A program made the translations under genes and the position numbers. The notes under the pieces are model-generated. The model ran no database searches, was not told the DNA's origin, and saw only the letters and a program-made list of their open reading frames with translations. A stretch of 64,000 bases of DNA from DASQMT01 sp963835735 (lineage in GTDB: Bacteria; Actinomycetota; Thermoleophilia; Solirubrobacterales; Solirubrobacteraceae): positions 310,001 through 374,000 of the forward strand of contig CAWIGP010000009.1 in assembly GCA_963835735.1 (NCBI GenBank), read 5' to 3'. The first letter of the stretch is position 1, and each line of letters starts with the position of its first letter. Positions 8,522 to 16,741 of this stretch are shown piece by piece.

Positions 8522-9988
8522 ATGGCGAACGGCGCACCCCTTGTGCTGGTCTCCAACCGAGGCCCCGTCACGTACCAGGAGGACGGCTCGGTCAAGCGCG
8601 GCTCCGGCGGACTGGCGACGGCGCTGATCGGCTTGGCGTCGCACCGCGACGCGGTCTGGATCGCCTCGGCGATGACCGACCGCGACATCCAGGTCGCGAG
8701 CGAGCATGGCGGGCGGTCATTCGAGATCGCCGCGCCGGACGGGGGAGACTTCCGCGTGCGGTTCGTGGCGAGCGATCCCGAGGCGTACGACCGCTTCTAC
8801 AACATCTTCGCCAACCCGATGCTCTGGTTCATCCAGCACTACCTCTGGGACCTGAGCAACGCGCCGGACATCCGCCGGCACGAGGTCGAGGCGTTCGAGT
8901 TCGGCTACAACGTGGTCAACGAGGACCTGGCCATGGCGGTGCTCGAGGAGATCGAGGGCATCGACGAGCCCGTGGTGATGGTCCACGACTACCAGCTCTA
9001 CACGCTGCCGGCGATGGTCCGGCGCGCGCGGCCGGACGCGTTCCTCCACCACTTCGTGCACATTCCGTGGACGCAGTCGGACGCCTGGCGTGTGCTGCCG
9101 TCCAAGATCCGCGAGGAGCTGTACCGCGGGCTGCTGGCGAACGACATCATCGGCTTCCACACGCGTTCGTACCGGCGCAACTTCCTTCAGTGCTGCCGGG
9201 ACCTGCTCGACTTCGACGTCGACATGGAGCGCGGCGTCGTGGAGTGCGACGGCCGCGAGGTGTGGGTGCGCGCGTACCCGCTGCCGATCGACTTCCGCGC
9301 GACGCAGGCGCTCGCAGCGCGCGCGCGGGTGCGGGAGTTCGAGGAGGAGCTGCTGGCCCGGCAGCGCGACTTCACGATCCTGCGCGTCGACCGCGCGGAC
9401 CTGTCGAAGAACGTGCTGCGCGGCTTCTCCGGGTTCGACATCTTCCTCGAGCAGCACCCGGAGTTCATCGAGCGGATCACGTTCACGGCACAGCTGATGC
9501 CGTCGCGGACAGACGTGCCCGAGTACGCCGAGTACCTGGAGCGGATCGAGGCCCTGGTGGCGGTGGTCAACCACCGGCACGGGACGCCGGACTGGATGCC
9601 GATCAACCTCAAGCTGCGCGACGACCTCGACGAGGCGGTCGCCTCGTACAAGCACTACGACGTGATGATGGTCAACGCGATGTTCGACGGAATGAACCTG
9701 GTGGCCAAGGAGGGGCCGCTGGTGAACGAGCGCGACGGCGTCTCGATCCTCTCCGAGAACACCGGCGCGCACGAGGAGCTGGGCGAGTTCGCGCTGTCGG
9801 TGAATCCGTTCGACGTGCAGGAGCTGGCGGACTCGATCTACGCCGCGCTGACGATGGCGCCGGAGGAACGGGCGCGCCGGGCGTCGGGCTTGAAGGAGAT
9901 CGTCACGTCGCGCGATCCGGGCGACTGGATCGACGAGCAGATCGCGGACATCCGCAAGAAGGCGCGCGGGGTTACCGCCGAGCGCTGA
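8522..9988 (+). CDS. otsA: GT20 family trehalose-6-phosphate synthase-like enzyme
   Basis: A 488-residue GT20 enzyme expected to transfer glucose from an NDP-glucose to glucose-6-phosphate. Family marks are VSNRGP near the N-terminus, VMVHDYQLY, HIPWTQSD, GFHTRSYRRNF and FDGMNLVAKEGPLVN near the C-terminus. It diverges from classical OtsA at the substrate-binding Arg/Lys segment: RVDRADLSKNVLRG replaces the usual R.D..KGL. No OtsB phosphatase is present in the window. It is 9 bp after treT. Glucosylglycerol-phosphate synthase and other GT20 members cannot be excluded, so the gene symbol is provisional. Confidence 0.78.
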   Translation: MANGAPLVLVSNRGPVTYQEDGSVKRGSGGLATALIGLASHRDAVWIASAMTDRDIQVASEHGGRSFEIAAPDGGDFRVRFVASDPEAYDRFYNIFANPMLWFIQHYLWDLSNAPDIRRHEVEAFEFGYNVVNEDLAMAVLEEIEGIDEPVVMVHDYQLYTLPAMVRRARPDAFLHHFVHIPWTQSDAWRVLPSKIREELYRGLLANDIIGFHTRSYRRNFLQCCRDLLDFDVDMERGVVECDGREVWVRAYPLPIDFRATQALAARARVREFEEELLARQRDFTILRVDRADLSKNVLRGFSGFDIFLEQHPEFIERITFTAQLMPSRTDVPEYAEYLERIEALVAVVNHRHGTPDWMPINLKLRDDLDEAVASYKHYDVMMVNAMFDGMNLVAKEGPLVNERDGVSILSENTGAHEELGEFALSVNPFDVQELADSIYAALTMAPEERARRASGLKEIVTSRDPGDWIDEQIADIRKKARGVTAER

Positions 9989-10101
9989 CGCGGACCGATG
10001 CGGTGGCCGGGCTTGCCTCGCAGGCATGAACTGCGGCATTGAGGACGCACGTTCGGCGTCGGCGCGGCACGCGGGGCGGCCGGGAGAACGTGGCGCGCGG
10101 T

Positions 10102-10352
10102 GCGGGGCGGTTTTGCACCCGGACAGCGACTCAAAGCGCCCCACGCGGAATGCGGGGCGATTTCAACCCGCACAGCGCCTCACAGGCACCCCGCGCGGGA
10201 TGCGGGGGCGGGTTGAACCCGGACAGCGACTCACAAGCACCCCGCGCGGGATGCGGGGCGGGTTGAACCCGCACAGCGAGTCAAAGGCGCCGCGCGTCGG
10301 ATGCGGGGCGCCTTATCCACCCATGCGGTGGTCAAGGCGCCCCATGTGCGGC
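10102..10352. repeat. Tandem array of five 50-bp units
   Basis: Units start at 10102, 10152, 10202, 10253 and 10303, a period of 50-51 bp. Each starts GCGGGGCG; units 2-4 share ACCCG-A/C-ACAGCG--TCA and a CCCCGCGCGG tail. Unit 5 changes its centre to the TTATCCACCCATGCGG sequence. That centre is the reverse complement of the element at 1-60. Whole units are conserved rather than alternating repeat and unique spacer, so this is not a CRISPR array. Confidence 0.85.
10303..10350 (-). repeat. Inverted copy of the palindromic element found at 1-120
   Basis: The central run ACCCATGCGGTGGTCAA followed by GCGCCCC is identical, apart from one base before GCGCCCC, to the reverse complement of the element at 1-60. 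The outer GGGGCGC end is also kept. The copies at 1-120 and here are therefore in opposite orientation and flank the segment from BKACE to the GT20 gene. Confidence 0.8.
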
Positions 10353-10430
10353 GCGCGAGCAACGCGGTGCGTTACGTGTCCGCCCCGCGGGGATGCGGGG
10401 CGCCTTGAGGGCGCTATTCGCCCTGTAACG

Positions 10431-10513
10431 CGCCCTGCGTCCCGCGCCCTGCGTCCCGCGCCCTGCGTCCCGCGCCCTGCGTCCCGCGCCCTGCGTCCCG
10501 CGCCCGCGTCCCG
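10431..10513. repeat. 14-bp tandem repeat (CGCCCTGCGTCCCG), five perfect copies and one degenerate
   Basis: Perfect copies start at 10431, 10445, 10459, 10473 and 10487. A sixth at 10501 lacks one T. The array follows a palindromic unit directly and is a likely length-variable minisatellite. Confidence 0.9.
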
Positions 10514-10607
10514 ACCCCGCTCCTTCGATGCCGCCGTTGGCCGGCGCCGCTGACACCGCCCGCGAAGCCGACGCGACCACTTACGGGTCACCGCCTCGCG
10601 TCGCGCG

Positions 10608-11141
10608 TCAGTGCTCGAAGCCGAACTCCCGCTCCGCGGGGTCGATCGTCGGCGCCGGTGGTCGCGGGGCCGGCCGGGCGGGCTGCGGCGACGCGCGAGC
10701 CGGCGGATCGGCGGGTGGCAGCGAGTCGGCCGAGGGCGGCGGCAGCTCGGCGGGCGGCGGCGACACACCAGCCGGCGGATCGGCCGGTGGCGGTAGCTCG
10801 GCGGGCGCCGGCGACTCGGCTTGCGGCGGCGGCGGTCGCCGTTCCCGCCGATCACGAGCCGACCCCTCGCGCACCCTCCCTTCCTGCGCCGTTCCCGGGC
10901 GTGCCGGCCGGACCCGCCGAGCCGGCGCCGTGCGCGGCGCGGGCGGCGTCGCCGCCGGGCGGGCCGGTTGTCCCCGCGACTCCGGCGAAGAGCGGGGCGC
11001 GGGCGGCGCCGGACCCGGCACTTCACCGCCCGGCGCCACGAGCGGCGCCCCGCCGAGCCGCGGCCACGCGACCACGAGTACGACCACGGCTACCGCCGTG
11101 AAAGCCCGCCCGACGTTGCCCCAGCGCACGCGCCCCCGCAT
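10608..11141 (-). CDS. Proline-rich single-pass membrane protein
   Basis: I do not recognise a function. With the ATG at 11141 the product is 177 residues: a short basic N-terminus, one hydrophobic helix at about 14-27 (AFTAVAVVVLVVAW), then a long Pro/Ala/Arg-rich tail containing repeats of the type PPPAELPPPAD and ending EREFGFEH. The tail is low in complexity and is expected to span the cell wall or remain disordered outside the membrane. It is divergent from rpsF. The composition makes a spurious call possible, but the membrane helix and the acidic/aromatic C-terminus argue for a real gene. A start at 11222 would overlap rpsF. Confidence 0.5.
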   Translation of the reverse strand: MRGRVRWGNVGRAFTAVAVVVLVVAWPRLGGAPLVAPGGEVPGPAPPAPRSSPESRGQPARPAATPPAPRTAPARRVRPARPGTAQEGRVREGSARDRRERRPPPPQAESPAPAELPPPADPPAGVSPPPAELPPPSADSLPPADPPARASPQPARPAPRPPAPTIDPAEREFGFEH

Positions 11142-11186
11142 GCAATCGCGTAGGCGCAGACCCCGAGCCGTTCGCCCCCACGTTGC

Positions 11187-11192
11187 TAGCAT
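11187..11192 (+). promoter_or_regulatory. Putative -10 hexamer (TAGCAT) of rpsF
   Basis: TAGCAT ends 10 nt before the ATG at 11203 and overlaps the upstream in-frame ATG at 11191. This argues that 11203 is the real start and that the transcript is leaderless. Confidence 0.45.
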
Positions 11193-11202
11193 GGCCCGCC
11201 GC

Positions 11203-11574
11203 ATGGCGATCGAGCCACCCACCTACGACCTCATGCTCCTCCTCGACCCGGAGGCGGACGAGGAGCGTCGCACGAACATCCTGGCGAGCCTCGAGCAGGT
11301 CATCGATCGCCAGGGCACGGTCGTATCGCGGCACGACTGGGGCCTTCGCCCGACGGCCTACGAGGTGCGCAAGCGCGGCGACGCCGATTACCACCTGCTC
11401 CAGTTCCAGGGCCCGGCGGACCTGCTCCAGCAGCTCGACCACGCGCTGAAGATCACCGACGGCGTCAACCGCTTCCGGATCATCAAGCTGCGCAAGGGCA
11501 CGCCCGCTCCGCCGGACCTCAGCATGTCGGCCGCGGCGGTCGCCGCCGAGCAGCCGGCCGAGATCGAGCGCTGA
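11203..11574 (+). CDS. rpsF: 30S ribosomal protein S6
   Basis: A 123-residue S6 protein of the small subunit platform, which binds 16S rRNA together with S18. The conserved start PTYDLMLLLDPEADEE and the central RPTAYEVRKRGDADYHLLQF are typical of S6. The C-terminus is extended by an Ala/Glu-rich tail. The ATG at 11203 is preferred because the alternative ATG at 11191 lies within a -10-like hexamer. It begins the conserved series rpsF-ssb-rpsR-rplI, in the standard bacterial order. Confidence 0.95.
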   Translation: MAIEPPTYDLMLLLDPEADEERRTNILASLEQVIDRQGTVVSRHDWGLRPTAYEVRKRGDADYHLLQFQGPADLLQQLDHALKITDGVNRFRIIKLRKGTPAPPDLSMSAAAVAAEQPAEIER

Positions 11575-11674
11575 TTCCGCACGCCTTCGCGACGGCCTGC
11601 AACAAGGCTGTCAATTAATCCTCCCAACTTGCGACCCTTCCAGGGGATTCGCCGGGCCCACCCCTAGACTCGGG

Positions 11675-11680
11675 CACCCG
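11675..11680 (+). promoter_or_regulatory. Putative -10 hexamer (TAGACT) upstream of ssb
   Basis: The block CCTAGACTCGG here recurs just upstream of dnaB (13211-13220). In contrast to dnaB, about 34 nt separate it from the ssb start, leaving room for the GGAAAGGAG Shine-Dalgarno sequence. Confidence 0.4.
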
Positions 11681-11714
11681 AAAGACTTCGTAAGGGAAGG
11701 AAAGGAGCCCCCAA

Positions 11715-12197
11715 GTGGCGGCCACCAACATCAATCGTGTCGTCCTCACCGGGAACCTCACGCGCGACCCGGAGCTGCGCTCGACGCAGAGCGGATTGTC
11801 GGTCTGCTCGCTGCGGATCGCGAGCAACACGCGGCGCAAGAACAACGCGACCGGCGACTGGGAGGACAAGCCCAACTACTTCGACGTCACCGTCTGGGGC
11901 GCCCAGGGCGAGAACTGCGCGCGCTTCCTGTCCAAGGGCCGTCCGATCGCGCTCGACGGCCGGCTCGAGTGGCGCGAGTGGCAGGACCAGCAGGGCAACA
12001 ACCGCCAGTCGGTAGAGATCATCGCCGACTCGGTTCAGTTCCTCGGCGGCCGCGACGACGCCCAGGGCGGCGGGGGCAGCGGGTTCACGCCGCGCTCGGA
12101 CGTCCCGGTCGACCAGAGCGACTTCCAGCAGCCGGTCGCCGCGCCGGCCGGCGGCGGCAACGGCAGCAGCGCCGCCGACGACGACATCCCGTTCTGA
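11715..12197 (+). CDS. ssb: Single-stranded DNA-binding protein
   Basis: A 160-residue SSB. The OB fold covers about 1-115 (NRVVLTGNLTRDPELRST, WEDKPNYFDVTVWG). A Gly/Pro-rich disordered linker follows, and the protein ends in the acidic DDDIPF tip that binds replication and repair partners. The GTG start has a GAAAGGAG Shine-Dalgarno sequence at proper distance. It protects single-stranded DNA at forks and sits in its usual place between rpsF and rpsR. Confidence 0.96.
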   Translation: MAATNINRVVLTGNLTRDPELRSTQSGLSVCSLRIASNTRRKNNATGDWEDKPNYFDVTVWGAQGENCARFLSKGRPIALDGRLEWREWQDQQGNNRQSVEIIADSVQFLGGRDDAQGGGGSGFTPRSDVPVDQSDFQQPVAAPAGGGNGSSAADDDIPF

Positions 12198-12208
12198 GCC
12201 TGCGCGCT

Positions 12209-12236
12209 CCGGCGCCCCTCTCAACGGGGGCGCCGG
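12209..12236. terminator. Strong hairpin after ssb
   Basis: CCGGCGCCCC pairs perfectly with GGGGCGCCGG (10 bp, 8-nt loop). There is no T tract, so it may be an attenuator, an mRNA-stabilising hairpin or a T-less terminator. A TACACT hexamer at 12258 could then restart transcription for rpsR and rplI. Confidence 0.5.
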
Positions 12237-12339
12237 GCCGCACCGGCGCCGACCTCCTACACTGTTGAGCCCGCGCGACGAGCGCGCGCACTCTGCTGCG
12301 GTGAGTGCGGACAGTCTTTGAGAACGAGGTCTTTCAACA

Positions 12340-12678
12340 GTGGCGAAGCAGCGCAGCCGGCCGACGCGCCGGCGTGACAAGAAGGGCGGCCCCGGCTCCG
12401 GGCGCCGCAAGTCGTGCGGGTACTGCCGTGACAAGGTCGACCAGGTCGACTACAAGGACGTCACGACGCTGAAGAAGTACGTGTCGGATCGCGGCAAGAT
12501 CCGTTCCCGCCGCATCACCGGCGCCTGCCGGCGGCACCAGAACCAGGTCGCGACCGCGGTCAAGCGGGCGCGCGAGGTAGCGCTGCTGCCGTACGTCGGC
12601 GACAACCGCGAGGACCGTGACGAGCGCGGCCGCCCGCGCCGCGACGACCGCGACCGCGACCGCGACCGGGAGCGATAG
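12340..12678 (+). CDS. rpsR: 30S ribosomal protein S18 with charged C-terminal tail
   Basis: A 112-residue S18. The core (about 20-85) has CGYC, DYKDVTTLKKYVSDRGKIRSRRITG and the C-terminal LLPY motif. The single CxxC pair is not enough for a full zinc site. Beyond the normal end near residue 87 there is a 25-residue tail made almost entirely of Asp and Arg. It follows ssb by 142 bp and precedes rplI by 6 bp. GTG start. Confidence 0.94.
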   Translation: MAKQRSRPTRRRDKKGGPGSGRRKSCGYCRDKVDQVDYKDVTTLKKYVSDRGKIRSRRITGACRRHQNQVATAVKRAREVALLPYVGDNREDRDERGRPRRDDRDRDRDRER

Positions 12679-12684
12679 GCCGCG

Positions 12685-13137
12685 ATGCCCCAGGCCATCC
12701 TGCTCGAGGACCACGAGAACCTCGGCGCCAAGGGCACGGTCGTCGACGTCTCGAAGGGCTACCTGCGCAACTACCTGATCCCGCGCAAGCTGGCCGAGCC
12801 CGCGACGCGCGGCGCGATCGCGGCCGCCGAGCGGCGTGCCGTTGCCGCCGAGCGCGCCGTGGCCGACGCGACGGCCAAGGCCGAGGAGGGCGCGGCGCTG
12901 CTCAACAAGACCGTGCTCACGATCCCACACCAGGCCGGCGAGGACGGCCGCCTGTTCGGCTCGGTCACGTCGCAGGACATCGTCGACGCGATCAAGGAGG
13001 CGCGCGGCATCACGATCGACCGGCGCCACGTGCACCTCGACGAGCCGATCAAGACCGTCGGCACCCGCATGGTCGTCGTCGAGGTCGAGACAGGCGTGAC
13101 GGCGACCGTCAAGACGATGGTCGTCGAGCAGAAGTAG
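12685..13137 (+). CDS. rplI: 50S ribosomal protein L9
   Basis: A 150-residue L9 with the N-terminal rRNA-binding domain (AILLEDHENLGAKGTVVDVSKGYLRNYLIPRKLA), the long connecting helix (about 42-75) and the C-terminal domain containing GRLFGSVTSQDI. It stabilises the base of the L1 stalk. It lies 6 bp after rpsR. Confidence 0.96.
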   Translation: MPQAILLEDHENLGAKGTVVDVSKGYLRNYLIPRKLAEPATRGAIAAAERRAVAAERAVADATAKAEEGAALLNKTVLTIPHQAGEDGRLFGSVTSQDIVDAIKEARGITIDRRHVHLDEPIKTVGTRMVVVEVETGVTATVKTMVVEQK

Positions 13138-13172
13138 CGCCGCTCCGGCCAAAGTCTGCGGAGCTTGCGGCT

Positions 13173-13188
13173 TCGAACGTACGTTCGA
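13173..13188. promoter_or_regulatory. LexA (SOS) box upstream of dnaB
   Basis: TCGAACGTACGTTCGA is a perfect 16-bp palindrome. It matches the Gram-positive LexA consensus CGAAC-N4-GTTCG (Bacillus and Mycobacterium SOS boxes). It ends 23 bp before the TAGACT -10 of dnaB, so bound LexA would cover the -35 region. Confidence 0.7.
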
Positions 13189-13211
13189 GCCGTTCGGTCC
13201 GATCCTCAACC

Positions 13212-13217
13212 TAGACT
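13212..13217 (+). promoter_or_regulatory. Putative -10 hexamer (TAGACT) of dnaB, leaderless
   Basis: TAGACT ends 9 nt before the GTG at 13227. Initiation would fall on or next to the start codon. The surrounding CCTAGACTCGG is shared with the ssb promoter. Confidence 0.5.
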
Positions 13218-13226
13218 CGGCGGCCC

Positions 13227-14621
13227 GTGAGCATCCCCGAGCGAACGAGCAACGGTCACACGCCGCCTCCGCGCCTGCCGGAAGGCCCTGTCGCGCCACC
13301 GCAGAACCTCGAAGCAGAGCAGTCCGTCCTCGGTGCCGTGCTGCTCTCGGATACCGCGCTGCCGGCGCTGATCATCGACGAGCGCCTGCATCCCGAGGAC
13401 TTCTACCGCGAGGCGCACGGGATCGTGTTCGCGGCGATGCTGGAGCTCCACAGCGGCGGCGAGCCGGTCGACGCGCTCACGCTCGTCGAGCATCTCAAGC
13501 AGGCCGGGCAGCTCGACGCCGCCGGCGGTCGTGCCGCGATCGACCTGCTCGCGGCGAGCGTCCCGGCGGTCGGCCACGTCCGCCAGTACGCGCGGATCGT
13601 GCGCGAGAACGCGATGCTGCGCCGGCTCCTGCGGGCGTCATACGAGATCCAGGCGCGCGTCCACGCACACGACGCGCCGCCGCGCGAGCTCGTCGACATC
13701 GCCGAGCGCTCGATTCTCGAGGTCGCACACGAGGACTCCCGCAAGGACTTCCGCTCCGCGAACGACGTGCTGTTCGCCGAGCTCGACAAGCTCGAGAAGC
13801 TCTCCCAGGAGGGCAAGGCGATCACCGGCACGGCGTCGGGCTTCGAGGACCTCGACAACGTCACCGGCGGCTTCCAGCCGGGCAACCTGATCGTCCTTGC
13901 CGCCAGGCCGTCAATGGGAAAGTCGGCCCTGATGGCCAACTTCGCCGAGAACGCAGCGCTCGGTTCGGAGAAGGCCGTCGCGCTGTTCTCGCTCGAGATG
14001 TCCGAGTCCGAGCTCGCGCAGCGCTTCATCGCGTCGCAGGCGTCGATCAAGGGCGACGACCTGCGTAAGGGCAAGGTGCCGGCGTCGCGCTGGGGGAAGA
14101 TCATGGAGGCGTCGAACCGGCTGGCGAAGTCGCCGCTGTTCATCGACGACTCCTCCGACCTGTCGGTGCTGGACGTGCGCGCGAAGGCGCGCCGCCTCCT
14201 CCAGCAGCACCCCGACGGGCTGGGCCTGATCCTGATCGACTACCTGCAGCTGATGCGCGGCGACGGCCGCACCGACAACCGCGTCGAGCAGATCGGGCAG
14301 ATCTCGCGCGGCCTCAAGACGCTCGCGCGCGAGCTCGAATGCCCGGTCATCGCGCTCTCCCAGCTCAACCGCGGCGTCGAGCAGCGCACCGACAAGCGCC
14401 CGGTGCTGTCCGATCTACGCGAAAGTGGTTCGATTGAGCAGGACGCCGACGTCGTGATGTTCATCTACCGCGACGAGTACTACGACCGCGAGTCCGAACG
14501 CGAGGGCATCGCCGACCTGATCGTGTCCAAGCACCGCAACGGTGGGCTCGCCAGCATCGAGCTCACGTTCCAGAAGGAGTACCCGCGGTTCATGTCCTAC
14601 GTCGGCGACGACCGCTACTGA
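13227..14621 (+). CDS. dnaB: Replicative DNA helicase DnaB
   Basis: A 464-residue hexameric fork helicase. The N-terminal domain (about 25-130, PPQNLEAEQSVLGAVLL) binds primase. The RecA-like motor domain contains GFEDLDNVTGGFQPG, Walker A ARPSMGKSA (about 226-234), LILIDYLQLM (Walker B) and the C-terminal ESGSIEQDADVVMFIYR. No intein is present. GTG start with no ribosome-binding site, consistent with leaderless translation. It is preceded by a LexA-type box, suggesting damage control of expression. An ATPase resembling a helicase loader follows after 7 bp. Confidence 0.96.
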   Translation: MSIPERTSNGHTPPPRLPEGPVAPPQNLEAEQSVLGAVLLSDTALPALIIDERLHPEDFYREAHGIVFAAMLELHSGGEPVDALTLVEHLKQAGQLDAAGGRAAIDLLAASVPAVGHVRQYARIVRENAMLRRLLRASYEIQARVHAHDAPPRELVDIAERSILEVAHEDSRKDFRSANDVLFAELDKLEKLSQEGKAITGTASGFEDLDNVTGGFQPGNLIVLAARPSMGKSALMANFAENAALGSEKAVALFSLEMSESELAQRFIASQASIKGDDLRKGKVPASRWGKIMEASNRLAKSPLFIDDSSDLSVLDVRAKARRLLQQHPDGLGLILIDYLQLMRGDGRTDNRVEQIGQISRGLKTLARELECPVIALSQLNRGVEQRTDKRPVLSDLRESGSIEQDADVVMFIYRDEYYDRESEREGIADLIVSKHRNGGLASIELTFQKEYPRFMSYVGDDRY

Positions 14622-14628
14622 TACGGGC

Positions 14629-15408
14629 ATGACCGCCTGCCCCGACGGACGCTGCGACGGGTCCGGCTTCCTTTACGACGACGCCGCCCGGCGGGCGCGC
14701 CCGTGCACGTGCCGCCCGGCGCGGATCGCGCGCAAGCGCGCCGCCGCGCTCGAAGGGCGGATCCCCAGGCGCTACCGCGAGGTGTCGTTCGAGCGCGAGC
14801 CGCTGCCGTCGATCGAGCGACTGCAGCCGCACCTCATCGCCGACGTCCGGCGCTACGTCCGGACGATCTCCGAGCAGCTCGACGCCGGGCAGGGAATGTG
14901 GTTCACGGGCGGCGTGGGGACCGGCAAGACGACGGTGGCGATGCTGATCTCCAGGGCCGCGCTGGACGCCGACCGGTCCGTCGCGATCTACTCGCTGCCG
15001 CGACTGCTCGCCCAGCTCCGGGCCACCTATCAGGACGACGCCCAGTACTCGCTCAACGAGCTGATCGAGCGGCTGAGCGCCGTCGACCTGCTGCACGTCG
15101 ACGACGTCGGCGCGGAGCAGACCTCGCCGTGGGTGCTCGAGCAGCTCTACTCGATCGTCAACACGCGCTACGAGGACGGCAGGGCGATGCTCGTGACGAC
15201 GAACCTGATCACTCGCGAGGACCAGGATCGCCCGCTCCGCGAGCAGATCGGGGACCGGACCGTGTCGCGGTTGTGGGAGATGTGCGGCGACCCCCAGTTC
15301 ATGGACGGCAGCGATCAGCGGCGCGAGATCCGGTATGAGCCGTCGCTCTCGGCATGGGACGCCGAGCCGGCCTACGGTGAGCCGCGATCGCCGCGCCACG
15401 CCTCGTAG
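14629..15408 (+). CDS. DnaC/DnaI-like AAA+ ATPase with Cys-rich N-terminus
   Basis: A 259-residue protein resembling DnaC/DnaI/IstB helicase loaders. The N-terminus has Cys4, Cys9, Cys26 and Cys28, a possible small zinc site like that of DnaI. The ATPase core has Walker A GGVGTGKT (94-101), Walker B LLHVDDVG (about 154-161), sensor LVTTNL and an arginine-rich C-terminal part (RLWEMCGD). It starts 7 bp after dnaB, so loading DnaB is the natural inference. The same window also encodes DciA, the loader of bacteria lacking DnaC/DnaI. The C-terminal 20 residues reach into the purA leader. Confidence 0.75.
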   Translation: MTACPDGRCDGSGFLYDDAARRARPCTCRPARIARKRAAALEGRIPRRYREVSFEREPLPSIERLQPHLIADVRRYVRTISEQLDAGQGMWFTGGVGTGKTTVAMLISRAALDADRSVAIYSLPRLLAQLRATYQDDAQYSLNELIERLSAVDLLHVDDVGAEQTSPWVLEQLYSIVNTRYEDGRAMLVTTNLITREDQDRPLREQIGDRTVSRLWEMCGDPQFMDGSDQRREIRYEPSLSAWDAEPAYGEPRSPRHAS

Positions 15409-15421
15409 ACTTTCGGAGGAA

Positions 15422-16737
<1,316 letters not shown>

Positions 16738-16741
<4 letters not shown>

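Larger units (their letters stand above)
9989..10607. other. Intergenic repeat field of 619 bp without a credible gene
   Basis: The stretch between the GT20 gene and the proline-rich protein holds a 50-bp tandem array (10102-10352), a palindromic element inverted relative to that at position 1, a further related palindrome (10395-10436) and a 14-bp tandem array (10431-10513). Open frames here translate only the repeats and have no homology-like content. Positions 9989-10100 show nothing recognisable. Confidence 0.75.

Noticed and set aside
10312..10320. TTATCCACC as a DnaA box
   Set aside because: It belongs to the repeat family and stands alone, far from dnaA.
1..10350. Composite transposon bounded by the inverted repeats
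   Set aside because: No transposase, no target-site duplication visible, and the enclosed genes have base composition like the rest.
10102..10352. CRISPR-like array
   Set aside because: Units are conserved over their whole 50 bp, there are no unique spacers of constant length, and no cas genes are nearby.
10026..10553. Open frame of 175 codons on the plus strand
   Set aside because: It translates the tandem repeats and has Arg/Pro/Ala composition typical of non-coding high-GC frames.
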